From NCBI GenBank assembly GCA_016713175.1, contig JADJPQ010000004.1:186001-250000 (forward strand): a DNA stretch of 64,000 nt, written 5' to 3'. The position numbers were made by a program, and so were the translations under genes. Under the pieces are notes generated by a model. That model saw only the letters and a list, made by a program, of their open reading frames with translations, had not been told where the DNA came from and ran no database searches. This stretch comes from Planctomycetota bacterium (GTDB lineage: Bacteria; Planctomycetota; UBA1135; UBA2386). Within the stretch, counting starts at the first letter, position 1, and each line of letters opens with the position of its first letter. This document shows positions 41,870 to 50,611 of this stretch, in pieces.

Positions 41870-42148
41870 ATGGAGCCGCCAACGAACAAGAAGATGCGAA
41901 TCTCGATCGACGCCAGGCTGTGCGAAGAAGTCCGCCGCCTGACTGGCGCACGTTCCGCGACGGCCGCAGTCGAGCAAGCGCTGCGCGAGTTCGTTGCCAG
42001 GCATCGGCAACAGGGGCTGCTCGCGTTGTTCGGCAAGCTCTCGTGGCAGCCTGACTACGACTACAAGGTTGCGCGCGATCGACGCCAGACTGGCCGTGCG
42101 CGTCGCTGCCGCCGAGCCGGCCTTCCGCGGCGTTCGCCGAACCCGTAG
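41870..42148 (+). CDS. VapB-like antitoxin without an adjacent PIN gene
   Basis: 92 aa; an ATG at 41894 would give 84. The N-terminal MRISIDARLCEEVRRLTGAR is a ribbon-helix-helix-like domain. The C-terminal FGKLSWQPDYDYKVARDRR matches the VapB family's toxin-binding tail, which normally ends here; about 20 Arg-rich residues follow, suggesting that the true stop was lost. The next gene is a nucleotidyltransferase, not VapC. It is either a remnant or part of a hybrid module. Confidence 0.6.
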   Translation: MEPPTNKKMRISIDARLCEEVRRLTGARSATAAVEQALREFVARHRQQGLLALFGKLSWQPDYDYKVARDRRQTGRARRCRRAGLPRRSPNP

Positions 42149-42158
42149 CCTTCTTGGC

Positions 42159-42578
42159 GTGACGACCAACGACGAGGTGATCGCCCAGGTGGCTGCCGTG
42201 CTCGCGGCGGATCCTGGCGTCCGTTGGGGCTACGTGTTCGGCTCGGTCGCGCGCGGCGGGCGCTACGCGGATGTCGACGTCGCGATCATGCCCGGACCGC
42301 AGTTCCCACCCGGAGCCGTGGCTTTCGGCGACCTGGTCGCGCGGCTCGAAGCCGCGACTGGACTGAAAGTGGATCTGGTCGACCTGCAGCACGCACCGCT
42401 GCCATTCGTCGGACCGATGTTGACCGAACGTCGCGTGGTGGTCGATCGCGATCCGCGTGCGCGCCGGATCTTCGAGGCCGAGACGACCTCGCGTTGGCTC
42501 GATTTCCGGCCGGCGTTCGAGGAAGCGGAACGCGTGCGCCGCGCGGCGATGCTGCGGCGGCTGGCAGGGCAGCGATGA
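42159..42578 (+). CDS. MntA-type antitoxin nucleotidyltransferase
   Basis: 139 aa from the GTG at 42159. The minimal nucleotidyltransferase motif is FGSVARGGRYADVDVAI (GSxARG with two Asp). MntA adenylylates a Tyr of the HEPN toxin HepT and so disarms it. The gene ends in an ATGA overlap with the HEPN gene, the usual pairing of type VII toxin-antitoxin systems. Confidence 0.85.
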   Translation: MTTNDEVIAQVAAVLAADPGVRWGYVFGSVARGGRYADVDVAIMPGPQFPPGAVAFGDLVARLEAATGLKVDLVDLQHAPLPFVGPMLTERRVVVDRDPRARRIFEAETTSRWLDFRPAFEEAERVRRAAMLRRLAGQR

Positions 42579-42991
42579 TCGATCTGCCGACCGTGCTGCG
42601 CCGGCTCTCGCTGTTGCAGGATTCCCTTGCCGACCTTCGGCGCTATCGGGCGAAGTTCGATGCGACGGCACTGCAGAGCGATCGGGACGCCCAGCACATG
42701 GTCTTGCATGCCATGTACATCGCGGCACAGGCGGCAATCGACCTCGCCCTGCATGGTGCCGCGGGCGCCGAGGAACCGGCTTCGCTGACCTACCAGCAGG
42801 CCTTCGACCGCCTGGCTGCGGCCGGCATGATCACCGAGGAGTTGGGCAAGCGCATGCGCGGTTGGGCGGGATTGCGCAACGTGCTGGCGCACCACTACGC
42901 GACCATCGACTACGGCAAGATCGCGGCGACACTGGCCAACGAGCTGCCGGATCTCGAACGGTTCGCGGTGGTCGTGGCAGGCTGGAAGTAG
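42575..42991 (+). CDS. HepT-type HEPN ribonuclease toxin
   Basis: 138 aa, all helical. The active-site RX4HXY motif is RNVLAHHY, in which Tyr is the residue modified by MntA. The family start is seen in LRRLSLLQDSLADLRRYRAKF. The predicted action is RNA cleavage by a dimer. It converges on argF with a 9-bp gap. Confidence 0.85.
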   Translation: MIDLPTVLRRLSLLQDSLADLRRYRAKFDATALQSDRDAQHMVLHAMYIAAQAAIDLALHGAAGAEEPASLTYQQAFDRLAAAGMITEELGKRMRGWAGLRNVLAHHYATIDYGKIAATLANELPDLERFAVVVAGWK

Positions 42992-43000
42992 CTCGCCGAC

Positions 43001-43939
43001 CTACCGGATCAACAACGCCATGATCGCCTTCTGCACATGCAGCCGGTTCTCGGCGATGTCGTAGACGATGCTGCGCGGCCCATCCATAACCTCCTGCGTG
43101 ACCTCCCAACCGCGGTGTGCCGGCAGGCAGTGCATGAACAGGGCCCCGGGCCTGGCGCGGGCCATCAGTTCCTCGTCGACCTGATAGGCCGCGAAGATGC
43201 CGTTGCGTTCCTCGATCTCGTCCTCCTGGCCCATCGACGCCCAGACATCGGTGTAGATCGCATCGGCGCCGTCGACTGCCTCGACAGGATCGTTGAGGAT
43301 CTGGATCTCGGAGCCCGACTCCAGCGCCGTCCGCATCGCCTCGCTGACCACCCGCGAGTTGGGTTCATAACCCTCCGGCGAGCAGACCCGGATGTTGGCG
43401 CCGAGTCTGGCGGCGGTGTAGATCAGCGAATGACAGGTGTTGTTGCCGTCGCCGACGTAGGTCACGGTGCGGCCGCGCACGTCGCCCCACTTCTCGGTCA
43501 ACGTGAAGAAGTCGGACAGCCCCTGGCAGGGGTGCACGAAGTCCGACAGCCCGTTGATCACCGGGATCTCGGCGTGTTGTGCCAGTTCCTCCAGCGCCTT
43601 GTGCTTGTAGGTGCGCGCGACGATGCCGTGCACCCAGCGCTCGAGGTTCTTCGCCATGTCCTTCAGCGACTCACGCGAACCCAGCCGGGCGTCGCGGTGA
43701 TCCATGAACACCGCCGAGCCGCCGAGATCCTGCATGCCGATGTCGAAGGTGAAGCGCGTGCGCAGCGAGTCCTTCTCGAAGATCATCGCCAGCCGCTTGT
43801 GGCGCAGCACCGCGGTGTGCACCTCACGGCCGGCCTTCAGCGCCCGCGTCGTCGCGTAGATCGCCGAGATGTCGGCGAGCGTGCTGGCCGACGTGCACAG
43901 CATGTCCTTGGTGGAGAGGCGGGGCAGTTCGAGCGTCAT
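43001..43939 (-). CDS. argF: Ornithine carbamoyltransferase
   Basis: 312 aa from the ATG at 43939. Carbamoyl phosphate binds at S58-L-R-T-R62; HPCQ is at 136-139 and the ornithine-side HCLPA at 270-274. It makes citrulline from ornithine. It is the last gene of the arg operon and overlaps argD by ATGA. No argG or argH is in the window. Confidence 0.92.
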   Translation of the reverse strand: MTLELPRLSTKDMLCTSASTLADISAIYATTRALKAGREVHTAVLRHKRLAMIFEKDSLRTRFTFDIGMQDLGGSAVFMDHRDARLGSRESLKDMAKNLERWVHGIVARTYKHKALEELAQHAEIPVINGLSDFVHPCQGLSDFFTLTEKWGDVRGRTVTYVGDGNNTCHSLIYTAARLGANIRVCSPEGYEPNSRVVSEAMRTALESGSEIQILNDPVEAVDGADAIYTDVWASMGQEDEIEERNGIFAAYQVDEELMARARPGALFMHCLPAHRGWEVTQEVMDGPRSIVYDIAENRLHVQKAIMALLIR

Positions 43940-45129
43940 GGCTGGTCCTGCGGCAGGGTCTGGGTCTGCGGGAAACGCTGCAACGTCGTCGCCAGCCGTT
44001 GCAGCCCGGTCTGGATCTGTTCGCTCTGGATCACGAACGGCGGCACGATCCGGATCACGTCGCCGGCGGTGCAGTTGGTGATCACGCCCGCCTGGTAGAG
44101 CGCCTTCTGGACCTCCGGCGCCGAATGCCACAGCCGCAGGCCATACATCAGCCCGCGCCCGCGCACCTCGCGAACGATCGGGAAGCGCCGCGCGAGGTCG
44201 TCGAGGCCAGAGCGCAGTTCCTGACCGCGCATCAGCACGTTGTCGAGCAGACCGCGATCGACTTCATCGAGGAACACCAGCGCGGCGCGGCACACCAGCG
44301 GGCCGCCGGCGAACGTCGAGCCGTGTTCGCCCTTCTCGAACGTGTCGGCCAGCGCCGCCGTGGTCAGGCAGGCGCCCATCGGCAGGCCGGCGGCCAGTGG
44401 CTTGGCCAGGCAGACGATGTCCGGGGTGACGCCGTGGTGCTGCGCCGCCAGGAAACGGCCGGTGCGGCCGCAGCCGGACTGGATCTCGTCGTGGAGCAGC
44501 AGCGTGCCGGTCTCGGTGCTCAGCTCGCGGGCCGCACGCAGGAAGCCGGGGCTCAGTTCGCGGATGCCGCCTTCGCCCTGGATCGGTTCGAGCGCCAGCG
44601 CCGCCGGCTGCTGGTCGCGCAGGACCTTGGCGAGGGCCGCCGTGTCCTCGGGCGGCACCCAGGTGACGTTCTGCAGCGGCTGGAACGGCTTGCGGTACTT
44701 CTCGGAGTAGGTGAGGGACAGCGCGCCGAGCGAACGGCCGTGGAAGGCGCCCTCGAGCGCGACGAACGACGTCCGCTGCGGCGTGCCGCGCTTGTGCATC
44801 GCCTTGCGCGCGAGTTTCAGCGCGCATTCGATCGCCTCGGTGCCCGAGTTGGTGAAGAACGCCGCGCCCATGTCGGCGAGGGCGCACAGCCGCGTCGCCA
44901 CCTGCTCGGTGAACGGATGCCGGAACAGGTTCGACAGGTGCACGATCTTGCCGACCTGATCGCGCAGGTTGGCGGCGAGTTCCTGGTGGCCATGGCCGAG
45001 CGCGGAGACCGCGATGCCGGCGAGGAAGTCGATCCACTCGCGGCCGGTCGAGTCGGTCAGGATCGCGCCGTGGCCGTCGACGAACACTTCGTCGGCCCGC
45101 GCGTACGTCTTCATCAAGCCCTCATCCAT
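43936..45129 (-). CDS. argD: Acetylornithine aminotransferase
   Basis: 397 aa, class III aminotransferase. The PLP Lys is K243 in VCLAKPLAAGLP and the pyridine-nitrogen Asp is D214 in LLLHDEIQSG; the phosphate-binding NSGTEAIE is near residue 94. It transaminates N-acetylglutamate semialdehyde. It overlaps argB by 8 bp and argF by 4 bp. Confidence 0.93.
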   Translation of the reverse strand: MDEGLMKTYARADEVFVDGHGAILTDSTGREWIDFLAGIAVSALGHGHQELAANLRDQVGKIVHLSNLFRHPFTEQVATRLCALADMGAAFFTNSGTEAIECALKLARKAMHKRGTPQRTSFVALEGAFHGRSLGALSLTYSEKYRKPFQPLQNVTWVPPEDTAALAKVLRDQQPAALALEPIQGEGGIRELSPGFLRAARELSTETGTLLLHDEIQSGCGRTGRFLAAQHHGVTPDIVCLAKPLAAGLPMGACLTTAALADTFEKGEHGSTFAGGPLVCRAALVFLDEVDRGLLDNVLMRGQELRSGLDDLARRFPIVREVRGRGLMYGLRLWHSAPEVQKALYQAGVITNCTAGDVIRIVPPFVIQSEQIQTGLQRLATTLQRFPQTQTLPQDQP

Positions 45130-45934
45130 GCGTGCTTGCCTCGGGATTGCAGAAACGGGTGCCGACGTCCTGGCGCAATGCGTGCCGGACGGCGTCGGGT
45201 GCCTTGGCGGGAGCGATCTTGACCAGTGCGGTCGGGTTGTCGCGCAGTGCGGTCAGCGCCGCATCGAGCTTGGGCAGCATGCCGCCGGTGGCGACGCCGT
45301 CGCGCACCAGACGCGCGCAGTCGGCCGGGGTCAACGAGGGCAGCAGCTGGCGTCCGGCGTCGAGCACGCCCGGCACATCGGTCAGGAACAGGATCGCGTC
45401 ACAGCGCAGCGCGCGGCACAACGGGCCGGCGGCGAGGTCCGCGTTCAGGTTGAAGAACGGTTGGCCGGCGTCGGCGCCGGTGCCCGGAGCGACGGTGGCG
45501 AGGACCGGCGTGTAGCCGGCGGCCAGCAGGGCATGGCACAGGCGTGGGTCGACCCGATCGACGCTGCCGACGAAGCCGAGGTCGACGCCTGGGCGCGTCA
45601 TCCTGGCCGCCGAGAACGTGCCGCCGTCGGCGCCAGACAGGCCGGCGGCCTGGACGCCAGCGTGTTGCAGGGCCGCAACCAGCGTCCGATTGACCTGACC
45701 GCCGAGCACCAGCAACACGACTTCGGCGGTGCGCGCGTCGGTGATCCGCAGGCCTTCGTGGTAGCGGTCCTCGATGCCGAGCGCCTTGCCCAGCGTCCGG
45801 ATCTGGTTGCCGCCGCCGTGCACGACGATCAGTTCATGACCCTCGGCGCGGGCCGCGGCGATCGCCTGGCACAACTGGGTTCGTGGCGCGGCCTCTTCGA
45901 GCTGGGCGCCGCCGATCTTGACCAGGATCCTCAT
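45122..45934 (-). CDS. argB: Acetylglutamate kinase
   Basis: 270 aa, amino-acid kinase fold. The nucleotide/phosphate strands are RILVKIGG and IVVHGGGNQI. The acetylglutamate region LRITDARTAEVV and the late LFLTDVPGVLDA with GGMLPKLDAA are as in the family. It is translationally coupled to argC. A long N-terminal helix typical of arginine-inhibited hexamers is absent, so feedback control by arginine at this enzyme is doubtful. Confidence 0.92.
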   Translation of the reverse strand: MRILVKIGGAQLEEAAPRTQLCQAIAAARAEGHELIVVHGGGNQIRTLGKALGIEDRYHEGLRITDARTAEVVLLVLGGQVNRTLVAALQHAGVQAAGLSGADGGTFSAARMTRPGVDLGFVGSVDRVDPRLCHALLAAGYTPVLATVAPGTGADAGQPFFNLNADLAAGPLCRALRCDAILFLTDVPGVLDAGRQLLPSLTPADCARLVRDGVATGGMLPKLDAALTALRDNPTALVKIAPAKAPDAVRHALRQDVGTRFCNPEASTHG

Positions 45935-46917
45935 GACAGGCCGGCGCCTTCCGGCAGCCCGAGCATCAGGTTCATGTTCTGCAACGCCTGACCGGAGGCG
46001 CCCTTCAGCAGGTTGTCGAGCACCGACACGACGACCGCCACGGGACCGCACGCGTGCACGGCGATGTGGCACTGATTGCTCATCTGCACGCAGCGCAGCT
46101 CCGGCGCGCCCTTGGCATAGACCTGCACGAACGCCTCGTGCCCGTAGCGTTCCTGCAGGCACGAACGCATCCGTTCTGCGGTCGTGCCGGTCGCCGGCGT
46201 CAAATACAACGTGCTGAGGATGCCGCGGAACGTCGGCAGCAGATGCGGCACGAACACGACCCTTTCGGTGCCCGCCTGCTGGCAGATCTCGGGCTGGTGG
46301 CGGTGGTTGCCGATCCCGTACGCGCAGAAGTTCTCGTGGACGTTGCCGAAGTGCGTCCGTTCGCTCGGGTTCTTGCCGGCGCCGGAGGTGCCGCTCTTGC
46401 TGTCGCTGACGATCGGAGCGTGCGGGTCGAGCAGGCCGGCCTGCAGCAGCGGCAGCAACGGCAGCAGCACCGAAGTCGGATAGCAGCCCGGGTTGGCGAC
46501 CAGACGGGCAGCGGTGACGGCCGCGCGCGCGTGCTCGGTCAGGCCGTAGATGGCCTCGGTCAACAGTTCGGGCGCCGGATGGGGAGCACCGTAGACGGCG
46601 GCGTAGCGCTCGGGCGAGCGCAGCCGGAAGTCGGCGGACAGATCGACGACCTTGCGCCCGGCGGCGAGCGCCGCCTTGGCGATCTCGCTGGCGGCGCCGT
46701 GCGGGGTGCACAAGAACACGCCATCGACCGTACGCAGCGCCTGTTCGTCGTAGGCGGCGATCACCGGGTCGTTCGGAAACGCCGGCGGCTCGGGTTGGGT
46801 GCCGGCACGCGCGGTCATCACCGCGGTTGCCTGCAGGAACGGGTGCTGCGCCAGCAGACGCAGCAGCTCGCGCCCCGTGTAGCCGGAGGCGCCGACGATC
46901 GCGACCTTCTTCTTCAT
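45931..46917 (-). CDS. argC: N-acetyl-gamma-glutamyl-phosphate reductase
   Basis: 328 aa. NADPH binds at VAIVGASGYTGRELLRLL and the catalytic nucleophile is Cys145 in ANPGCYPT. The conserved VSDSKSGTSGAGKNPSE lies downstream. It reduces the product of ArgB. It overlaps argR and argB by 4 bp each. Confidence 0.94.
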   Translation of the reverse strand: MKKKVAIVGASGYTGRELLRLLAQHPFLQATAVMTARAGTQPEPPAFPNDPVIAAYDEQALRTVDGVFLCTPHGAASEIAKAALAAGRKVVDLSADFRLRSPERYAAVYGAPHPAPELLTEAIYGLTEHARAAVTAARLVANPGCYPTSVLLPLLPLLQAGLLDPHAPIVSDSKSGTSGAGKNPSERTHFGNVHENFCAYGIGNHRHQPEICQQAGTERVVFVPHLLPTFRGILSTLYLTPATGTTAERMRSCLQERYGHEAFVQVYAKGAPELRCVQMSNQCHIAVHACGPVAVVVSVLDNLLKGASGQALQNMNLMLGLPEGAGLS

Positions 46918-47408
46918 GCGGAGGTTCCCTTGTTGGCCAGCAGTCGGCGCACCAGCGCCTTGGCCTTGCTGCCATCGCTGCAGACGCACAGCAGCGTGTC
47001 GTCGCCGGCGATCGTGCCGACGACGCCTTGCAGTTCGCCGCCGGGCACCGCCGCGCGGTCGATCGCGACGCCGAGCGCCTGGGCACCGCCGGCCGGCGTC
47101 TTCAGCACGACGAGGTTCTGTGCGGCCGTGGCCGACAACAGCCAGGCATGAACGGCGTGCCAGAGGCTGCTGTTGGCGGTGGCGGGGGTCAGCGCCGGAG
47201 CGGTCGGCGGTTCGTAGCCGTCCTTGCCTTTGACGACGCCGAGGTCGCGGAGGTCGCGCGACAAGGTCGCCTGATTGACGGCAAACCCTTCGGCGGCGAG
47301 CCGGCCGGCCAGTTCGGCCTGGCTGCGCACCTGCTCCTGGTCGATCACGGCGAGTATGCGCTGGCGGCGCGCGTCGCGGCTGTCGTTCGGGGTCGTGCGG
47401 GCTTGCAT
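46914..47408 (-). CDS. argR: Arginine repressor ArgR
   Basis: 164 aa. The N-terminal winged helix (RRQRILAVIDQEQVRSQAEL, then VNQATLSRDLRDLGVVKG) binds ARG boxes. The C-terminal hexamerisation domain has GTIAGDDTLLCVC, whose acidic pair binds arginine. It is the first gene of the operon it probably represses. The start codon lies inside one of two ARG-box-like palindromes, and no Shine-Dalgarno is visible, so the mRNA leader is short. Confidence 0.93.
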   Translation of the reverse strand: MQARTTPNDSRDARRQRILAVIDQEQVRSQAELAGRLAAEGFAVNQATLSRDLRDLGVVKGKDGYEPPTAPALTPATANSSLWHAVHAWLLSATAAQNLVVLKTPAGGAQALGVAIDRAAVPGGELQGVVGTIAGDDTLLCVCSDGSKAKALVRRLLANKGTSA

Positions 47409-47437
47409 ACTTATGCGTTACAGCAGCATAATTATGC
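47405..47437 (-). promoter_or_regulatory. Tandem ARG boxes controlling argRCBDF
   Basis: Two palindromes, GCATAATTATGC (47426-47437, perfect) and GCATACTTATGC (47405-47416 plus-strand reading, one mismatch), have centres exactly 21 bp apart. Pairs of 18-bp ARG boxes separated by 3 bp give the same spacing in other bacteria. The lower box covers the argR ATG (47408-47406). CATAAT in the upper box could also serve as a -10 element, so a bound repressor would cover both promoter and start. Confidence 0.8.
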
Positions 47438-47578
47438 ACATGCTCCCGAGGTGCAAGGGGGTGGCGCGGAAAACCTCGCGCTGGACCCGCGGCGCGATCG
47501 TCGGGGCGCACAAGGGAATGGTTGCCGGTGACTGGCATTGGCCGCCCGCGGGCACTGCACTTGCCGGCGCCGCCGCCC

Positions 47579-49354
47579 ATGTCCTTGCTGCGAGTCATGG
47601 TCCCTTGCCTCTGCGCGCTGTCGCTTCCTGGCCAGCAGGCGACCTGGCGGCTGCCCCCGCATGGCCTCGCGCAGTATTCGGCCACCGACACGATCGTCGG
47701 CGAAGTGGGCGGCAAGCCGATGTCCATGCTCGAGTCGGTGTCGACGCGCTGCCATCCGCTGCTGTTCGCCGATGAGCTGGTCGACGGTGGCCGACGCTGG
47801 CGCGAAGCGCCGTGGAGCCTGGACAGCATTCCGATGTGGTTGGCGTGGGACCTGACGACCTGGGACAAGCCGGGTGCAATCGATGTCCGCTGGCCGCGGA
47901 TCGCCGATTACGGCGAAGTGCGTTTCCTCGGCAAGGTTGCCGTGGTGGATGGCTATGGCTGGCAGCAGATCAAGGGGCGGCTGACGCGCGCGGATCCGAA
48001 GTCGCCGGGCGGGTCGTTCGATCCCGAGTTGCTGCGGTTCGAGCGCCACTACGGCAGCGAAGCCCTGGCTGGCGAACTGGTCGTGCGGCGCCGATATGAC
48101 CCGCAGAAGGGGGTCGTCGCCGAGTTCGTCTGGTCGATCGATGCGACACTGACGGTGGCGCCGCGGCACACGGCAGCGACACTGCGCGGAACGGAGACCT
48201 GGCGCCTGGTCGACGTGCAGGGCAACCGGGATCCGGCCACTGGCGACCGCCCGGGGTTCTCGGCCCGGATCGATGCGGCGATCGACCGCGCGGCCGCGCG
48301 GCAGTTGCGCTGGCTCTTGCGCCCGGACGGGACGCTCGCGGCGGGCGAGAATCGCGGAGCGGTGCACGGCCCGTCGCTGCATGCGCTGATGCTCCACGGT
48401 CTGGCGCGAGCCGGTCGTCGCGCCGGCGATCCGGGCATCGACGGCGCGCTCGCGGCACTGCTGCAGCGGCCGATGACCGAACCTCACGGCCACGCCCTGA
48501 CGATCCTGGCCATCGTCGGCCTGCACGCGCCGGCGGCGGATCGGGGGCGTCGTGCCGCCGGCGCGGCGCCGGCCGTGGAACTGCCCGCGGCGATGCGGGC
48601 GGCGGTTGCGGCGCGGGTCACGGCGTTGCGAGGTCTGGCCAGGCGCGGCGACCGTGACGGCAAGAACGGCATCTGGTGGGCGTTCGCCAGGGACTCGTCG
48701 AACTGGGACTCGTGGCAGACCTGGATCAGCGTGCAGGCGCTGGATGCGGCGGCGCGCGCTGGCGTGCCGGTCGCCGATGCCGTGTTCGAGGACTGTCTGC
48801 GCCATCTGCTGCATGCCGCCGTTGCGGCCGGGTCCGGCCCGGAACCGGAGCGGCAACCGGAGTCGACGGCGAAGCCGCCATCGGGGACGCGGGTGAACGG
48901 GGGCGTGCCGATGTCGTGTTGGATGGATGGGCAGTGGCGGGCACCCTGGATGGGTCGGGGCGACGCGACCGCTGGCGCGATGGCGGCGATCCTGTGCTGT
49001 CGTCGGCGCGTGCAGGACGGCGCTCTGCTGCAGCAGGCCGACGACGCGGTGCGCGGCGGCTTCGCCTGGTTGTCGCAGCACTGGACCGGGCGCCACAATC
49101 CGGCCGTGCTCGGTGTGGAGACCCAGCATCGCGGCTGGATGGCCATGGCGTTGGCGTGGCTCGCCGACGAGTCCGGTGTCCGTTGGCTCGATGGCCGCGA
49201 TCTCTACTTCGAAATGGCGGCGACGCTGCTCGAGGAGGAAGGCCCGACCAAGGGCGCGGTCCTCGGATCGGTGATCGAGACGCCTGCGGCTCTGGTGCTG
49301 TGGCGGCCGGGCGCCGTCGATGTCACGCCGCCGTTGACGCCGGCTCGCAAGTAG
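47579..49354 (+). CDS. Secreted protein with alpha/alpha-barrel (cyclase-like) repeats
   Basis: 591 aa from the ATG at 47579, which gives a signal peptide (LLRVMVPCLCALSLPGQQ). The N-terminal 200 residues are beta-rich and unassigned. From about residue 250, helical repeats resemble the prenyltransferase/squalene-oxidase toroid seen in many planctomycete exported proteins (LRWLLRPDGTLAAGENR, LTILAIVGLHA, GMAAILCCRR-type helices). No DxDD or other cyclase motif was seen, so catalysis is unlikely. It is divergent from argR. Confidence 0.6.
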   Translation: MSLLRVMVPCLCALSLPGQQATWRLPPHGLAQYSATDTIVGEVGGKPMSMLESVSTRCHPLLFADELVDGGRRWREAPWSLDSIPMWLAWDLTTWDKPGAIDVRWPRIADYGEVRFLGKVAVVDGYGWQQIKGRLTRADPKSPGGSFDPELLRFERHYGSEALAGELVVRRRYDPQKGVVAEFVWSIDATLTVAPRHTAATLRGTETWRLVDVQGNRDPATGDRPGFSARIDAAIDRAAARQLRWLLRPDGTLAAGENRGAVHGPSLHALMLHGLARAGRRAGDPGIDGALAALLQRPMTEPHGHALTILAIVGLHAPAADRGRRAAGAAPAVELPAAMRAAVAARVTALRGLARRGDRDGKNGIWWAFARDSSNWDSWQTWISVQALDAAARAGVPVADAVFEDCLRHLLHAAVAAGSGPEPERQPESTAKPPSGTRVNGGVPMSCWMDGQWRAPWMGRGDATAGAMAAILCCRRRVQDGALLQQADDAVRGGFAWLSQHWTGRHNPAVLGVETQHRGWMAMALAWLADESGVRWLDGRDLYFEMAATLLEEEGPTKGAVLGSVIETPAALVLWRPGAVDVTPPLTPARK

Positions 49355-49362
49355 CGCCTGGT

Positions 49363-50106
49363 TCAGCGCAGCCGATACCAGATCGCGCCGTAGATCTCGT
49401 GCAGCGCCAGGCAGCTGTCGCGCAGCGCCGGCCACTGCGGCAGCAGCGACATCCAGTTATCGTATGGTTCGCCGCGGTAGCCGGTGCCGGCCGGAATCAC
49501 GGTGATGCCCAGTTGCTCGAAGCAACGGCTGGCGCGCGGCAGATGCCACGCCGAAGTGACCAGCAGGATCGAACGGACGCCGGCCGGTTGCAGCAGTGCA
49601 ACCGAGAACTGCGCGTTCTCGAACGTGTCGGCCGACCGATCCTCGGTCCAGCGGACCTCAGGGATCCGGAACTCATCGACCAGCGCGCGCCGCATCAGTT
49701 CGCCGAGCGGCGGCGCCGCCGCGGACGGCTTGCCGCCGCTGCACAGGATCGGCAGCCCGGTGCGGCGGTGCAGGAACGCGCCGTAGCGGACCCGCTGCAT
49801 CGTCATCGGCCCGACCACCGCGTCGCCGTACTCGGGGGCCTCGCGATCGGCTTCGGCCGACAGGATCACGATGGCATCGGCCGGCGGCAATGGGCCGGTC
49901 GCCGGCAGGGGCGCGGCGGTCTGCCGTGATCGCAACAGGTGGCCGGCGACGAACGGCGTGGCCAGGGCCCAGAGCAGCAGGATGCTGCCGGCGACCAGCA
50001 GCGTGCCGGTCTTGCGCCAGCGACGCCGCAACAGGAATCCGGCGCCCAGCATCAGCAGCGGCAGCAGCGGGGGAGTCAGGCAGGCTTCGACGACGCGGCG
50101 CAGCAT
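49363..50106 (-). CDS. YdcF/SanA-type DUF218 membrane protein
   Basis: 247 aa from the ATG at 50106. Two N-terminal transmembrane segments (PPLLPLLMLGAGFLL, TLLVAGSILLLWALA) precede the DUF218 domain: ADAIVILSAEADREAPEYGD, then SGGKPSA, DRSADTFENAQFS and VTSAWHLPRASRCFE. Relatives act in envelope biogenesis or vancomycin tolerance. It is convergent with the preceding gene (8 bp) and its function here is unproven. Confidence 0.85.
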   Translation of the reverse strand: MLRRVVEACLTPPLLPLLMLGAGFLLRRRWRKTGTLLVAGSILLLWALATPFVAGHLLRSRQTAAPLPATGPLPPADAIVILSAEADREAPEYGDAVVGPMTMQRVRYGAFLHRRTGLPILCSGGKPSAAAPPLGELMRRALVDEFRIPEVRWTEDRSADTFENAQFSVALLQPAGVRSILLVTSAWHLPRASRCFEQLGITVIPAGTGYRGEPYDNWMSLLPQWPALRDSCLALHEIYGAIWYRLR

Positions 50107-50186
50107 TCGGACCGAGCATAGGGCAACGAACCGCTCGAGCCGTCGATCCGGCACTGTCGATTCCGTCGACGGAGTCGGTTCCCCGC

Positions 50187-50491
50187 ATGCGCAATGTCCC
50201 GTTCCTGGCCCCAGCCGCCAGCGTTCTCGCCCTTCCTTGCCGGCTGTGCCCAGCGCGGCAGCGACAGCACGGCGACCTGGACGACGGCACCGCGTTCCGC
50301 GGCGAAGTGCTGCGCTTCGATACGCAGGCAACGTTCGGGGCGGCGGCTCGTTTGCCGCATTCGACCCGGGCGGCGCCGGCGTCGGGCTCGATGGCTACCA
50401 GGGCGTACTGTTCGACGGCTCCTACGTGTTGTTCATCCCGCCGCAGGACGGCGGCGGCATCCACGGTCGGGTGCTGATCTTCGGCAAGTAG
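50187..50491 (+). pseudogene. Frameshifted fragment of a repeat protein
   Basis: Frame 1 from the ATG at 50187 reads DDGTAFRGEVLRFDTQATFG, then turns into nonsense. From about 50335, frame 2 continues the expected sequence GGSFAAFDPGGAGVGLDGYQ and ends FDGSYVLFIPPQDGGG with IHGRVLIFGK. Joined, they form one repeat unit of the kind found in planctomycete propeller-like proteins (HGRVLRYDT and VFDGRYVYFVP patterns). One small indel near the GGGGCGGCGG run separates the frames. Confidence 0.5.
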
Positions 50492-50611
50492 CCAGTCCTC
50501 AGAATCCGGGCGACGGCGGTTCGGTTGGGACACGGCTTCGCCATGCATTGGTGACGGCGGAGCACCGGCGGGCGGTGCCCCTCCCGTTTCCACTGACTGA
50601 CGAGCTTGCGC

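Noticed and set aside
43001..43939. Altered carbamoyl-phosphate motif in ArgF (SLRTR instead of STRTR)
   Set aside because: The SLRTR variant is common in ornithine carbamoyltransferases, so it is not an anomaly.
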